Below, piece after piece: positions 8,717 to 19,197 of a DNA stretch of 45,865 nucleotides. Within the stretch, counting starts at the first letter, position 1, and each line of letters starts with the position of its first letter. The notes below the pieces were generated by a model that did no database searches, had not been told where the DNA came from, and was given only the letters and a program-made list of their open reading frames with translations. The translations under genes were made by a program, and so were the position numbers. Source of the DNA: an uncultured Stenotrophomonas sp. (GTDB lineage Bacteria > Pseudomonadota > Gammaproteobacteria > Xanthomonadales > Xanthomonadaceae); NCBI RefSeq assembly GCF_945952405.1, contig NZ_CAMFIA010000027.1:1-45865 (forward strand). Reading direction: 5' to 3'.

Positions 8717-9259
8717 ATGGCAGAAGAGCGTCAGCAGCGGGGTCGCGATCGCGACCGTAACCGCGAAGAGAAAGTCGACGACGGCATGATCGAAAAGCTG
8801 GTCGCGGTCAACCGCGTCAGCAAGACCGTCAAGGGTGGCCGCCAGTTCACCTTCACCGCCCTGACCGTGGTCGGCGACGGCGAAGGCAAGGTCGGTTTCG
8901 GCTATGGCAAGGCCCGCGAAGTGCCGGTCGCCATCCAGAAGTCGATGGAACAGGCTCGCAAGAACCTGGTCAGCGTTGACCTGAACAACGGCACCCTGTG
9001 GCACACCATCAAGGATGGTCACGGCGCAGCCCGCGTGTTCATGCAGCCGGCTTCGGAAGGTACTGGCGTCATCGCCGGCGGTGCCATGCGCGCCGTGCTG
9101 GAAGCCGTTGGCGTGAAGAACGTGCTGGCCAAGGCCACCGGTTCGCGCAACCCGATCAACCTGGTGCGTGCCACCGTGAAGGGCCTGTCTGCTGCGCAGT
9201 CGCCGGCTCGCATCGCGGCCAAGCGCGGCAAGAAGGTGGAGGAACTCAACCATGGCTAA
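8717..9259 (+). CDS. rpsE: 30S ribosomal protein S5
   Basis: The 180-residue S5 has a charged N-terminal extension ([19 protein letters not shown]) that makes it longer than E. coli S5 (167). The core motifs [26 protein letters not shown] and [18 protein letters not shown] are complete. S5 shapes the mRNA entry site and decoding fidelity. Its end overlaps rpmD by eight bases. Confidence 0.97.
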
Positions 9260-9443
9260 TGAGTCCAACAAGACTGTGAAGGTGCGCCTGGTGCGCGGCC
9301 TGCGTGGTGCTCAGTCGCGTCACCGCCTGTCGGTGCGTGCTCTGGGTCTGAACAAGCTCAACGATGTGCGTGAACTGAAGGACAGCCCGCAGGTTCGCGG
9401 CCTGATCAACACCGTTCACTACCTCGTCAAGGTTGAGGAGTAA
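9252..9443 (+). CDS. rpmD: 50S ribosomal protein L30
   Basis: A 63-residue L30 with [28 protein letters not shown], the typical fold start. L30 is a small 50S protein absent from some phyla but normal in gammaproteobacteria. Its ATG lies inside the last codons of rpsE, where GGAGGA provides the Shine-Dalgarno, so the pair is translationally coupled. Confidence 0.95.
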
Positions 9444-9449
9444 TCGATC

Positions 9450-9893
9450 ATGACTCTGCGTCTCAATGAACTGAGCCCGGCACCGGGCGCCCGCACCGAG
9501 CGCACCCGCGTCGGTCGCGGTATCGGCTCGGGCCTGGGCAAGACTGCCGGCCGCGGCCACAAGGGTTCGTTCGCCCGTAAGGGTGGCGGCAAGATCAAGG
9601 CTGGCTTCGAAGGCGGCCAGACCCCCATGCAGCGTCGTCTGCCGAAGATCGGCTTCCGTTCGCCGATCGCCAAGGACACCGCTGAAGTGCTGCTGTACGC
9701 GCTGGACAAGCTGCCGGCCGGTGAGATCGACTTCGCCGCCCTGCGTGCTGCCAAGCTGGTGCCGAGCACTGCAAAGAAGGCCAAGGTCGTCGTCAAGGGC
9801 GAAGTGACCAAGGCGTTCACCCTGAAGGGTATTGCTGCCACGGCTGGTGCCAAGGCCGCGATCGAAGCTGCCGGCGGCAGCGTAACGGAGTAA
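9450..9893 (+). CDS. rplO: 50S ribosomal protein L15
   Basis: A complete 147-residue L15 with the glycine- and arginine-rich N-terminus ([20 protein letters not shown]) that threads into 23S rRNA, followed by [18 protein letters not shown]. It begins six bases after rpmD and ends seven bases before secY, the usual order. Confidence 0.97.
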   Translation: MTLRLNELSPAPGARTERTRVGRGIGSGLGKTAGRGHKGSFARKGGGKIKAGFEGGQTPMQRRLPKIGFRSPIAKDTAEVLLYALDKLPAGEIDFAALRAAKLVPSTAKKAKVVVKGEVTKAFTLKGIAATAGAKAAIEAAGGSVTE

Positions 9894-9900
9894 GAAAATC

Positions 9901-11268
9901 ATGGCGCAAGCTGGCATCGGTAACCTCGCGGGCGGAATGGGCAAGTTCACTGAACTTCGCCAACGTTTGCTGTTCGTCGTCGGGGCTTTGATCGTCTATC
10001 GCATCGGCTGCTACGTGCCGGTGCCGGGCGTCAATCCCGATGCCATGCTTGCCATGATGCAACAGCAGGGCGGCGGCATCGTGGACATGTTCAACATGTT
10101 CTCGGGCGGCGCCCTGCACCGTTTCAGCATCTTCGCGCTGAACGTGATGCCGTACATTTCGGCATCGATCGTGATGCAGCTGGCCGTGCACATCTTCCCC
10201 GCCCTGAAGGCGATGCAGAAGGAAGGTGAGTCCGGCCGCCGCAAGATCACCCAGTATTCGCGCATCGGCGCCGTGCTGCTGGCAGTGGTGCAGGGCGGTT
10301 CGATCGCGCTGGCCCTGCAGGGCCAGGTCTCGCCGTCGGGCGCTCCGGTCGTGTACGCGCCGGGCATGGGCTTCGTGCTCACCGCCGTGGTCGCGCTGAC
10401 CGCCGGCACCATGTTCCTGATGTGGGTCGGTGAGCAGGTCACCGAGCGCGGCATCGGCAACGGCGTGTCGCTGATCATCTTCGCCGGTATCGTGGCCGGC
10501 CTGCCGGGTGCGGTCATCCACACCTTCGACGCCTACCGCGACGGTAACATCCAGTTCATCCAGCTGCTGCTGATCGCCATCGTCGTGCTCGCCTTCACCT
10601 TCTTCGTGGTGTTCGTCGAGCGTGGCCAGCGCCGGATCACGGTCAACTACGCGCGCCGCCAGGGCGGTCGCAACGCGTACATGAACCAGACCTCGTTCCT
10701 GCCGCTGAAGCTCAACATGGCCGGCGTCATCCCGGCGATCTTCGCCTCGAGCCTGCTGGCCTTCCCGGCTACCCTGGCCATGTGGTCCGGCCAGGCCGCG
10801 AACCAGAGCAGCTTCGGCCAGGTCCTGCAGAAGGTCGCCAACGCACTGGGCCCGGGCGAGCCGCTGCACATGATCGTGTTCGCTGCGCTGATCACCGGTT
10901 TCGCGTTCTTCTATACCGCGCTGGTGTTCAACTCGCAGGAAACCGCCGACAACCTGAAGAAGTCGGGCGCGCTGATTCCGGGCATCCGTCCGGGCAAGGC
11001 CACCGCCGACTACATCGACGGCGTGCTGACCCGCCTGACCGCAGCCGGTTCGGCGTACCTGGTGATCGTCTGCCTGCTGCCGGAACTGATGCGCACGCAG
11101 CTGAACGCCTCGTTCTACTTCGGCGGTACTTCGCTGCTGATCGTGGTGGTGGTGGTGATGGACTTCATCGCCCAGGTGCAGGCGCACCTGATGTCCCACC
11201 AGTACGAGAGCCTGTTGAAGAAGGCCAACCTGAAGGGCGGCAACCGCGGCGGCTTTGCCCGCGGCTGA
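9901..11268 (+). CDS. secY: Protein translocase subunit SecY
   Basis: The 455-residue product is the pore subunit of SecYEG in the inner membrane. Ten hydrophobic segments are visible, starting with [21 protein letters not shown] (about residues 20-40). The cytoplasmic loop with [14 protein letters not shown] (about 240-255) contacts SecA and the ribosome, and the C-terminal tail is basic. It is coupled to rplO at the end of the spc block. The small rpmJ gene that follows secY in E. coli is not present. Confidence 0.97.
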   Translation: MAQAGIGNLAGGMGKFTELRQRLLFVVGALIVYRIGCYVPVPGVNPDAMLAMMQQQGGGIVDMFNMFSGGALHRFSIFALNVMPYISASIVMQLAVHIFPALKAMQKEGESGRRKITQYSRIGAVLLAVVQGGSIALALQGQVSPSGAPVVYAPGMGFVLTAVVALTAGTMFLMWVGEQVTERGIGNGVSLIIFAGIVAGLPGAVIHTFDAYRDGNIQFIQLLLIAIVVLAFTFFVVFVERGQRRITVNYARRQGGRNAYMNQTSFLPLKLNMAGVIPAIFASSLLAFPATLAMWSGQAANQSSFGQVLQKVANALGPGEPLHMIVFAALITGFAFFYTALVFNSQETADNLKKSGALIPGIRPGKATADYIDGVLTRLTAAGSAYLVIVCLLPELMRTQLNASFYFGGTSLLIVVVVVMDFIAQVQAHLMSHQYESLLKKANLKGGNRGGFARG

Positions 11269-11615
11269 CAGGCCTGTTATACTTTCGTCTTCCTGACGTG
11301 ATGGTCCCTCCGCTTCGCGGACTTCGGCCACACAAACGAAGGGCGGCCCCCGCAGCGGTTCCGGGTGGGGGTGTGGTGAGGTGGTCCCGCGCTGGAGTAG
11401 CGCGGGCGGCCCCGGGGGAAACCCCAGGTCCAACCCCATCCGGCGCCGGAGCCTGGGCACACTCCCCAGGCCGGGTTCATGAAACCAATGGTTTCACGGG
11501 CTTCCATGTAAACCGGAACCTTGTTAGTATCGCTAGTTCACTTTTTTGATCCATCCTGCCGGATTGGCGTGCCCGAGGCGCGCTGTCGGCCATCACTCAG
11601 CTGGAGAACCGCGTC
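11269..11615 (+). promoter_or_regulatory. secY-rpsM spacer: alpha-operon promoter region and structured leader
   Basis: This 347-base stretch holds no credible gene. Two extended -10 elements are seen: TGTTATACT (11275-11283) and TGTTAGTAT (11522-11530), neither with a strong -35. Four hairpins lie between them: 11386-11393 with 11399-11406; 11414-11417 with 11422-11425 (GAAA tetraloop); 11451-11457 with 11465-11471; and 11480-11486 with 11490-11496. In E. coli the alpha operon leader is the target of S4; that role here is inference. Confidence 0.5.
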
Positions 11616-11972
11616 ATGGCGCGTATTGCAGGCGTCAACCTGCCAGCCCAGAAGCACGTCTGGGTCGGGTTGCAAAGCATTTACGGCATCGGCCGTACCC
11701 GTTCGAAGAAGGTCTGCGAAGTCGCAGGCGTTGCTTCGACCACCAAGATCCGCGATCTGTCGGAGCCGGAAATCGAGCGCCTGCGCGCCGAAGTCGGCAA
11801 GTACATCGTGGAAGGCGATCTGCGCCGTGAGATCGGCATCGCGATCAAGCGCCTGATGGACCTGGGCTGCTACCGCGGCCTGCGTCACCGTCGTGGCCTC
11901 CCGCTGCGTGGCCAGCGCACCCGTACCAACGCCCGCACCCGCAAGGGTCCGCGCAAGGCGATCAAGAAGTAA
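11616..11972 (+). CDS. rpsM: 30S ribosomal protein S13
   Basis: A 118-residue S13 starting [26 protein letters not shown], with the C-terminal basic tail [21 protein letters not shown] that reaches the P-site tRNA. S13 forms bridges to the large subunit. GGAGA precedes the ATG. It is the first gene of the alpha block and is separated from secY by a long structured spacer. Confidence 0.97.
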   Translation: MARIAGVNLPAQKHVWVGLQSIYGIGRTRSKKVCEVAGVASTTKIRDLSEPEIERLRAEVGKYIVEGDLRREIGIAIKRLMDLGCYRGLRHRRGLPLRGQRTRTNARTRKGPRKAIKK

Positions 11973-11985
11973 GGGACCCTGAGAA

Positions 11986-12375
11986 ATGGCTAAGCCCGCT
12001 GCTAAGACCAAGAAGAAGATCAAGCGCGTCGTCACCGACGGCGTTGCCCACGTCCACGCTTCGTTCAACAACACCATCGTCACCATCACCGACCGCCAGG
12101 GCAACGCTCTGTCGTGGGCAACCTCCGGTGGCGCTGGCTTCCGCGGTTCGCGCAAGTCGACCCCGTTCGCTGCCCAGGTGGCTGCTGAAAAGGCCGGTCG
12201 TGCTGCGCTGGACTACGGCGTGAAGTCGCTGGAAGTCCGCATCAAGGGCCCGGGTCCGGGCCGTGAGTCGGCCGTGCGTTCGTTGAACAACGTCGGCTAC
12301 AAGATCACCAACATCATCGACGTGACGCCCATCCCGCACAACGGGTGCCGTCCGCCGAAGAAGCGTCGCGTCTAA
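11986..12375 (+). CDS. rpsK: 30S ribosomal protein S11
   Basis: The 129-residue S11 shows [42 protein letters not shown], the family signature, and ends in the conserved PPKKRRV. S11 sits on the 30S platform at the mRNA exit. The Shine-Dalgarno is weak (GAGA), consistent with coupling to rpsM, 13 bases upstream. Confidence 0.97.
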   Translation: MAKPAAKTKKKIKRVVTDGVAHVHASFNNTIVTITDRQGNALSWATSGGAGFRGSRKSTPFAAQVAAEKAGRAALDYGVKSLEVRIKGPGPGRESAVRSLNNVGYKITNIIDVTPIPHNGCRPPKKRRV

Positions 12376-12390
12376 AGGGAGCGATAAGAA

Positions 12391-13020
12391 ATGGCTCGTT
12401 ATATCGGTCCTACCTGTAAGCTCGCCCGTCGCGAAGGCGCCGACCTGTCCCTGAAGAGCCCGGCGCGTGCGCTGGACTCCAAGTGCAAGCTGGAGCAGAA
12501 GCCCGGCCAGCACGGCGCCACTGCCCGCAAGGGCAAGCTGTCCGACTACGCCACCCAGCTGCGTGAAAAGCAGAAGGTCAAGCGTATCTACGGCCTGCTG
12601 GAGCGTCAGTTCCGCAACTACTACAAGAAGGCCTCGACCAAGAAGGGCAACACCGGCGAGAACCTGCTGCAGCTGCTGGAAACCCGCCTGGACAACGTCG
12701 TCTACCGCATGGGCTTCGCCGTGACCCGTCCGGCTGCCCGTCAGCTGGTGTCGCACCGCGGCGTCACCGTGAATGGCAAGTCGGTCAACCTGGCTTCGTA
12801 CCAGGTCAAGGCTGGCGACGCCATCGCCCTGTCTGAAAAGGCTGCCAAGCAGCTGCGCGTCCAGGAAGCCCTGACCGTCGCCGCCCAGCATGACCTGAGC
12901 CCGTCGTGGGTTGAAGTGGATTCCGGCAAGTTCACCGGCATCTTCAAGGCTGTTCCGGATCGTTCGGATCTGCCTGCGGACATCAACGAAGCGCTGATCG
13001 TCGAGCTGTATTCGAAGTAA
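12391..13020 (+). CDS. rpsD: 30S ribosomal protein S4
   Basis: A 209-residue S4, an assembly-initiating protein. It has the N-terminal [16 protein letters not shown] segment without a zinc-finger cysteine set and an S4 RNA-binding domain around residues 99-160 ([26 protein letters not shown]). In E. coli S4 represses the alpha operon by binding its leader. AAGGGAG precedes the start. Confidence 0.97.
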   Translation: MARYIGPTCKLARREGADLSLKSPARALDSKCKLEQKPGQHGATARKGKLSDYATQLREKQKVKRIYGLLERQFRNYYKKASTKKGNTGENLLQLLETRLDNVVYRMGFAVTRPAARQLVSHRGVTVNGKSVNLASYQVKAGDAIALSEKAAKQLRVQEALTVAAQHDLSPSWVEVDSGKFTGIFKAVPDRSDLPADINEALIVELYSK

Positions 13021-13034
13021 TTCACATTGGAGAG

Positions 13035-13054
13035 CCCCCGGCGACGGCCGGGGG
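13035..13054 (+). other. GC-rich hairpin between rpsD and rpoA
   Basis: CCCCCGGC (13035-13042) pairs perfectly with GCCGGGGG (13047-13054) around GACG. There is no U tract; it is 21 bases upstream of the rpoA ATG and may separate translation or stability of rpoA from the ribosomal genes. Confidence 0.5.
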
Positions 13055-13075
13055 TTCACTAGGAGAACCCGCAAC

Positions 13076-14074
13076 ATGACGGTTACCGCCAACCAGGTTC
13101 TGCGTCCTCGCGGTCCGCAGATCGAACGCCTTACCGACACCCGTGCAAAGGTCGTTATCGAACCTTTGGAGCGGGGTTACGGGCATACGCTGGGCAACGC
13201 CCTGCGTCGCGTGCTGCTGTCGTCCATCCCGGGCTTCGCCATCACGGAAGTCGAAATCGACGGCGTGTTGCATGAGTACACCACGGTCGAAGGTCTGCAG
13301 GAGGACGTGCTCGAAGTCCTGCTGAACCTGAAGGACGTGGCCATCCGTATGCACTCCGGCGACAGCGCCACCCTGTCCCTGTCCAAGCAGGGCCCGGGCG
13401 TTGTCACCGCTGCCGACATCAAGGTCGACCACAATGTGGAGATCCTGAACGGCGACCATGTGATCTGCCACCTGACCAAGGACACGGCGATCAACATGCG
13501 TCTGAAGATCGAGCGTGGTTTCGGCTACCAGCCGGCTGCCGCGCGTCGTCGTCCGGACGAAGAAACCCGTGCCATCGGCCGCCTGGTCCTGGATGCCTCG
13601 TTCTCGCCGGTCCGCCGCGTCGCCTATGCCGTGGAAGCGGCTCGCGTCGAACAGCGCACCGACCTGGACAAGCTGGTCATCGATATCGAGACCAACGGCA
13701 CCATCGATGCCGAGGAAGCCGTGCGCACCGCCGCCGACATCCTCAGCGATCAGCTGTCGGTGTTCGGTGACTTCACCCACCGCGACCGCGGTGCGGCCAA
13801 GCCGGCCAACAACGGCGTGGATCCGGTGCTGCTGCGCCCGATCGACGATCTGGAGCTGACCGTGCGTTCGGCCAACTGTCTGAAGGCTGAAAGCATCTAC
13901 TACATCGGCGATCTGATCCAGAAGACCGAAGTGGAGCTGCTGAAGACCCCGAACCTGGGCAAGAAGTCGCTCACCGAAATCAAGGAAGTGCTGGCCCAGC
14001 GTGGCCTGTCGCTTGGCATGAAGCTGGAGAACTGGCCGCCGGCCGGCGTCGCCAGCCACGGCATGCTGGGCTGA
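13076..14074 (+). CDS. rpoA: DNA-directed RNA polymerase subunit alpha
   Basis: The 332-residue alpha subunit has the dimerising N-terminal domain (about 1-235, including [22 protein letters not shown]) and the C-terminal domain (about 250-320, [20 protein letters not shown] and [18 protein letters not shown]) that contacts UP elements and activators. AGGAGA lies upstream of the ATG. It lies between rpsD and rplQ, as in most gammaproteobacteria. Confidence 0.98.
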   Translation: MTVTANQVLRPRGPQIERLTDTRAKVVIEPLERGYGHTLGNALRRVLLSSIPGFAITEVEIDGVLHEYTTVEGLQEDVLEVLLNLKDVAIRMHSGDSATLSLSKQGPGVVTAADIKVDHNVEILNGDHVICHLTKDTAINMRLKIERGFGYQPAAARRRPDEETRAIGRLVLDASFSPVRRVAYAVEAARVEQRTDLDKLVIDIETNGTIDAEEAVRTAADILSDQLSVFGDFTHRDRGAAKPANNGVDPVLLRPIDDLELTVRSANCLKAESIYYIGDLIQKTEVELLKTPNLGKKSLTEIKEVLAQRGLSLGMKLENWPPAGVASHGMLG

Positions 14075-14097
14075 TAAAGCCCCCTGCTGTACCTGGA

Positions 14098-14121
14098 GGC
14101 TCCACCGGCAACGGTGGAGCC
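14098..14121 (+). terminator. Hairpin after rpoA
   Basis: GGCTCCACC (14098-14106) pairs perfectly with GGTGGAGCC (14113-14121) around GGCAAC, followed by TTCAA. It resembles a terminator without a full U tract in the 194-base rpoA-rplQ spacer, so it may reduce but not stop read-through to rplQ. Confidence 0.45.
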
Positions 14122-14268
14122 TTCAACCGGTTGTAAGGCCACGACGAACCCAAGGTTCGCGGGCGGGTCGTCCAGGATGGGCGGCCAGGACCATCCGCAG
14201 TCCGTGCAGCAACGCCAGGAAGGCGACAACGATCCACACAGCCTCACCATTAACCAAGGAATATCACC

Positions 14269-14652
14269 ATGCGTCACCAGAAGTCTGGCCGTAAGTTCAG
14301 CCGCACCAGCGCCCACCGCGAAGCGATGTTCAAGAACATGGCTGCCTCGCTGTTCAAGCACGAGCTGATCAAGACCACCCTGCCGAAGGCCAAGGAACTG
14401 CGCCGCGTTGCCGAGCCGCTGATCACCCTGGCCAAGGTCGACTCCGTCGCCAACCGCCGCCTGGCCTTCGCCCGCCTGCGCGACAACGAAGCCGTGGGCA
14501 ACCTGTTCACCATCCTGGGCCCGCGCTACGCGAACCGTCCGGGCGGCTACCTGCGCCTGCTGAAGTGCGGCTTCCGCGCCGGCGACAACGCGCCGATGGC
14601 CTACGTCGAGCTGGTTGACCGTCCGGTCGTGGCCGAGGAAGTGGCCGAGTAA
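14269..14652 (+). CDS. rplQ: 50S ribosomal protein L17
   Basis: A normal 127-residue L17 starting [32 protein letters not shown] and containing [16 protein letters not shown]. It closes the alpha block and the whole ribosomal cluster. AAGGA precedes the ATG, and a clear intrinsic terminator follows 27 bases after the stop. Confidence 0.97.
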   Translation: MRHQKSGRKFSRTSAHREAMFKNMAASLFKHELIKTTLPKAKELRRVAEPLITLAKVDSVANRRLAFARLRDNEAVGNLFTILGPRYANRPGGYLRLLKCGFRAGDNAPMAYVELVDRPVVAEEVAE

Positions 14653-14679
14653 TCGGACCGCTCCAACGCGACACAGCGA

Positions 14680-14703
14680 AAGCCCGGCATCTGCCGGGCT
14701 TTT
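14680..14703 (+). terminator. Intrinsic terminator of the ribosomal super-operon
   Basis: AAGCCCGGC (14680-14688) pairs with GCCGGGCTT (14693-14701) around ATCT, followed by a short T run. This is the clean end of the alpha operon after rplQ. Confidence 0.85.
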
Positions 14704-14711
14704 GCGTTTCC

Positions 14712-14750
14712 GGGGTCGGATCCCTTTCCGCAGGACAGGGCTCTGACCCC
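14712..14750. repeat. GGGTC-type REP palindrome, copy 1
   Basis: GGGGTCGGATCCCTTTCC... ends in AGGGCTCTGACCCC, an imperfect hairpin. Related copies lie at 14767-14804, 15409-15447 and 43369-43407. Confidence 0.7.
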
Positions 14751-14766
14751 ATGCAGGCAGTATCGC

Positions 14767-14804
14767 GGGTCAGAGCCCTTTGCGTGCGCAGAGGGATCTG
14801 ACCC
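14767..14804. repeat. GGGTC-type REP palindrome, copy 2
   Basis: GGGTCAGAGCCCTTTGCG pairs with CGCAGAGGGATCTGACCC around TG, with two mismatched positions. It lies in tandem with copy 1 between rplQ and dsbB. Confidence 0.7.
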
Positions 14805-14892
14805 GCATTGTTCCGACAGGCGTCACCTGTGGCGGTTCGAATGGCGCGCACTCTCGGTTACGCTTGGCGCCTGATCCATTCGAGCGTTGACG

Positions 14893-15399
14893 ATGAATCC
14901 ACTGCGTTGGTCGTTCCGCGCCCAGTTCCTGCTGGGCTTCCTGATCTGCGCGGGCCTGCTCGGCTACGCCATCTTCCTGCAGTTGAAGATGGGCCTGGAA
15001 CCGTGCCCGTTGTGCATCTTCCAGCGCCTGGCCTTCGCCGCGCTCGGCCTGCTGTTCCTGATCGGTGCGCTGCACGGGCCGTCCAACCGCCCGGGGCGTG
15101 CGACCTACGGCGTGCTGGCCTTCATTGCAGCGGCCGTGGGCGTCGGCATTGCCGCACGCCATGTCTACGTGCAGATGCTGCCGCCGGAGATGGGCGCGAC
15201 CTGCGGCCCGCCGCTGAGCTTCCTGCGCGAGACCATGGGGCCGCTGGAGGTGTTCCGCACCGTGCTGACCGGCACCGGCAACTGCGGCAACATCGATTGG
15301 ACCTTCCTCGGCCTGACCATGCCGATGTGGTCGGGCGTGTGGTTCGTTGTGCTGGCGCTGTGGGCGCTGGCGGTATCGCTGCGCCGGGTCAAGCGCTGA
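14893..15399 (+). CDS. dsbB: Disulfide bond formation protein B
   Basis: The 168-residue inner-membrane protein reoxidises DsbA and passes electrons to quinones. It has four hydrophobic segments, the CPLC active site at residues 38-41 (CxxC) in a periplasmic loop, and the second cysteine pair C104 and C131 in the other periplasmic loop. Start ATG 14893 is preferred to an in-frame TTG six bases earlier. It stands alone between REP palindromes, with a perfect palindrome just after its stop. Confidence 0.94.
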   Translation: MNPLRWSFRAQFLLGFLICAGLLGYAIFLQLKMGLEPCPLCIFQRLAFAALGLLFLIGALHGPSNRPGRATYGVLAFIAAAVGVGIAARHVYVQMLPPEMGATCGPPLSFLRETMGPLEVFRTVLTGTGNCGNIDWTFLGLTMPMWSGVWFVVLALWALAVSLRRVKR

Positions 15400-15408
15400 G
15401 AGCGAAAC

Positions 15409-15447
15409 GGGGTCGGATCCCTTTGCATCGCAAAGGGATCCGACCCC
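15409..15447. repeat. GGGTC-type REP palindrome, perfect copy acting as a two-way terminator
   Basis: GGGGTCGGATCCCTTTGC (15409-15426) and its exact reverse complement (15430-15447) flank the loop ATC. It lies between the convergent dsbB and the TonB receptor gene and could end both transcripts. Confidence 0.75.
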
Positions 15448-15454
15448 TGTCTTC

Positions 15455-17581
15455 TCAGAAATCCTGCTGCAGGCTCAGGTAGGCGCCGCGGCGCGGTCCC
15501 CACTGCGGGGCGAATACGCCGACGCCGCCGCCATCGCGCAGCGGGTAGCTGCGGTCCAGGGCATTGATCAGCGCCAGCTGCACATGCAGCGGATGACCGC
15601 TGTCGGCATTGAAGTCATGCCCGGCGCTCAGGTTCATCTGCAGGTAGGACGGCAGCTCGCCGCCATTGGGCACGCCTTCGATGTCCGAACGCAGGCCGCT
15701 GCCGAACACGTAGTTGGCACCGATCCGGTTGTGGCCGGCGAAGGCATAGCTGAAGCCGCCGGATGAGGTCAGCTTCTGGTCGTGGTCGAGATGGATCCAA
15801 TGGTCGGCCACGTAGGCCAGCGCATCAGGATCCAGGTTGTACTGGCCGGTGATGACCTGGGTGCCGATCGCCTTGTTGTACGCCGCGTTGAAGTAGGCGC
15901 TGAAGGGCCCGTTGCTGTAGTCGGCACTGAACTCCAGGCCACGGATGTGGCCGCGGCGATAGTTGAAGGTCGAGTAGATGTAGGCGGCGCCGAACTGGCC
16001 TTCATCCTGCAGCCGTGCGACGCGGCGGTCGTAGGCATCCAGGCCCAGGGTCAGGTGTTCGCCCAGCTGCTGGGAGACGCCGATGTCGTAGTAGTCGCTG
16101 CGCTCGGCCAGTGGCGTGTTGTTGCCACCACTGGGCTGCTGGTTGCTGGTGCCGTCATACAGGGCGATGTCGCTGCTGGCGATCAGCTCGCTGGCCGGTG
16201 GCGTGAAGTAGCGCGAGTAGCCCGCATGCACGGTGGTGCTTGCGCTGGCATTCCAGACCACGCCGAGGCGCGGACTGAGCTGGCCCTCGCTGCGGCCGAA
16301 GGCCTTGTAGCGGTCACCGCGCAGGCCGTAGTTCACGGTCCAGTCGTCGCCGATCTTCCATTCGTCCTGCACGTACAGCGCCAGCGTACTGGCGTGGAAG
16401 GCGCTGCGATCGGGGATCAGCAGTGGCGTGGTGCTGGACTGCTGGCCATTCCCATCGACCGGGAACACCCAGCTGTTGGTGCTGGCCCGTGCATTCTCAT
16501 AGTTGCCGTACAGGCCATAGCGCAGTGTGTGGTCGCTGCCCAGCGGCGTGGAGAAGTCGGCCTGCAGCGTGTTGGCGCGGTTGCTGCGCTGTACCTGCGA
16601 GGCAACCCCGCTGAACACCAGGTCGCCCACCACGTCGGGGTTGAACGCCACATCGCTGTAGCGCTGCCCGGCCGACAGCTGGTAGGCGGTCGCGCCCAGC
16701 GTGCCCTGCAGTACCAGCATGCCGAAACGGGTGGTCTCGCGCTGGGTCTCATCCAGCTGGCTGGAGTCGAAAGTGGTGGTATCCAGATAGCCGAACTGCG
16801 GCGTCTGGCCCGGGTTGACCGGAATCTGGAAGCGGTTGTTGGCGAAGCCGGCGAACACGCTCAGGCGGGTGTTCTCGTTGACCAGGTAAGTGAGGTCGGC
16901 GAACGCCTTGCCCTGATGGGTATCGTCATGCAGCGGCCTGCGCGAGGCGGTGGGGTTTTCCAGGCCGACCTCGTTCTGGTCGTAGTTGCCGGTCAGGAAC
17001 CAGCTCCAGCGTCCCTGGTTGCCCCACCACGAGGCATTCGGATTGACCTTGCCGAACGAGCCTGCGGTCAGCCCGGCACTGCCGCCGTTGCCAAGCTCGG
17101 CGCCGCTGCGGGTGGTGATGTCGACCACCGCCGCGGTGCGCTCGCCGAACTGCGCCGGCAGCGCACCGTCCATCAGGCGGATGCTCTTGATCGTGCGCGC
17201 GTCCAGGGTCTGGCCGAAGCCGGAGATCGATTCCGGCAGCAGCACGCCATTGATGCGGTACTGCAGGTTGGCGTGGTCGCCGCGCACATGCACGCCGCCA
17301 TAGGAATCCTGGACCACGCCCGGGGCCTGCAGCAGCACCTGGCTGAGGGGCGCCGACGCACCCAGGGGCTGCTTCTGGATGTCCTCCGCGGTGATCTGGT
17401 ACTGGCTGCTGCCGATGTCCGGCGACAGTGCATTGCGGGCCTGGTCGAGCTGGGCACTGACGGTGACCGTGTCCAGCTCCTTGACCGCTGGCCGGGCATC
17501 GTCGGCGGCCGCTGCAGAGGCGGGGAGGCTGGCCAGGGCCAGGGCGAGGGTGATGCCGGTAGCGAGGGGCGAGGGCTTCAT
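15455..17581 (-). CDS. TonB-dependent outer membrane receptor, possible zinc uptake
   Basis: The roughly 708-residue protein has a signal peptide (MKPSPLATGITLALALASLP, cleavage after about ASAAAA), a plug domain (about residues 40-150, with VHVRGDHANLQYRINGVLLP) and a beta-barrel ending in the aromatic residue of LSLQQDF. Energised by TonB-ExbBD, it takes up a scarce ligand. The ATG at 17581 is chosen because the signal peptide starts there; 14 further in-frame codons upstream do not look like one. A Zur-like palindrome lies 53-67 bases upstream, suggesting zinc as ligand, but the ligand is unproven. Confidence 0.88.
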   Translation of the reverse strand: MKPSPLATGITLALALASLPASAAAADDARPAVKELDTVTVSAQLDQARNALSPDIGSSQYQITAEDIQKQPLGASAPLSQVLLQAPGVVQDSYGGVHVRGDHANLQYRINGVLLPESISGFGQTLDARTIKSIRLMDGALPAQFGERTAAVVDITTRSGAELGNGGSAGLTAGSFGKVNPNASWWGNQGRWSWFLTGNYDQNEVGLENPTASRRPLHDDTHQGKAFADLTYLVNENTRLSVFAGFANNRFQIPVNPGQTPQFGYLDTTTFDSSQLDETQRETTRFGMLVLQGTLGATAYQLSAGQRYSDVAFNPDVVGDLVFSGVASQVQRSNRANTLQADFSTPLGSDHTLRYGLYGNYENARASTNSWVFPVDGNGQQSSTTPLLIPDRSAFHASTLALYVQDEWKIGDDWTVNYGLRGDRYKAFGRSEGQLSPRLGVVWNASASTTVHAGYSRYFTPPASELIASSDIALYDGTSNQQPSGGNNTPLAERSDYYDIGVSQQLGEHLTLGLDAYDRRVARLQDEGQFGAAYIYSTFNYRRGHIRGLEFSADYSNGPFSAYFNAAYNKAIGTQVITGQYNLDPDALAYVADHWIHLDHDQKLTSSGGFSYAFAGHNRIGANYVFGSGLRSDIEGVPNGGELPSYLQMNLSAGHDFNADSGHPLHVQLALINALDRSYPLRDGGGVGVFAPQWGPRRGAYLSLQQDF

Positions 17582-17633
17582 CGTGGGAGAGGTGATGGCG
17601 AGGCGTGGAAGGGGCCGGTCCATGACATGCGAG

Positions 17634-17648
17634 TGTTACTCCGTAACA
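17634..17648 (-). promoter_or_regulatory. Zur-box-like operator upstream of the TonB receptor
   Basis: TGTTACTCCGTAACA is a perfect 6-3-6 palindrome. Zur boxes of gammaproteobacteria have the form TGTTATnnnATAACA with the same spacing; here C/G replaces T/A at the inner position. It lies in the divergent region between the receptor and aroG. Confidence 0.5.
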
Positions 17649-17801
17649 AATCATGCGCCTGTCCCAAGCGGCTGACCATGCTGGATCTGGCCGCTCGCGA
17701 GGGCCTTTCCCTGCCGTTCAGGCGGCTGCCCCGGCCCGGTTGGGCCTTTGCCTCGGCGGCCGGCTCTGCGACCATGACGGCCCCCCTCCCGGAAGTCTGC
17801 A

Positions 17802-19193
<1,392 letters not shown>

Positions 19194-19197
19194 GGGG

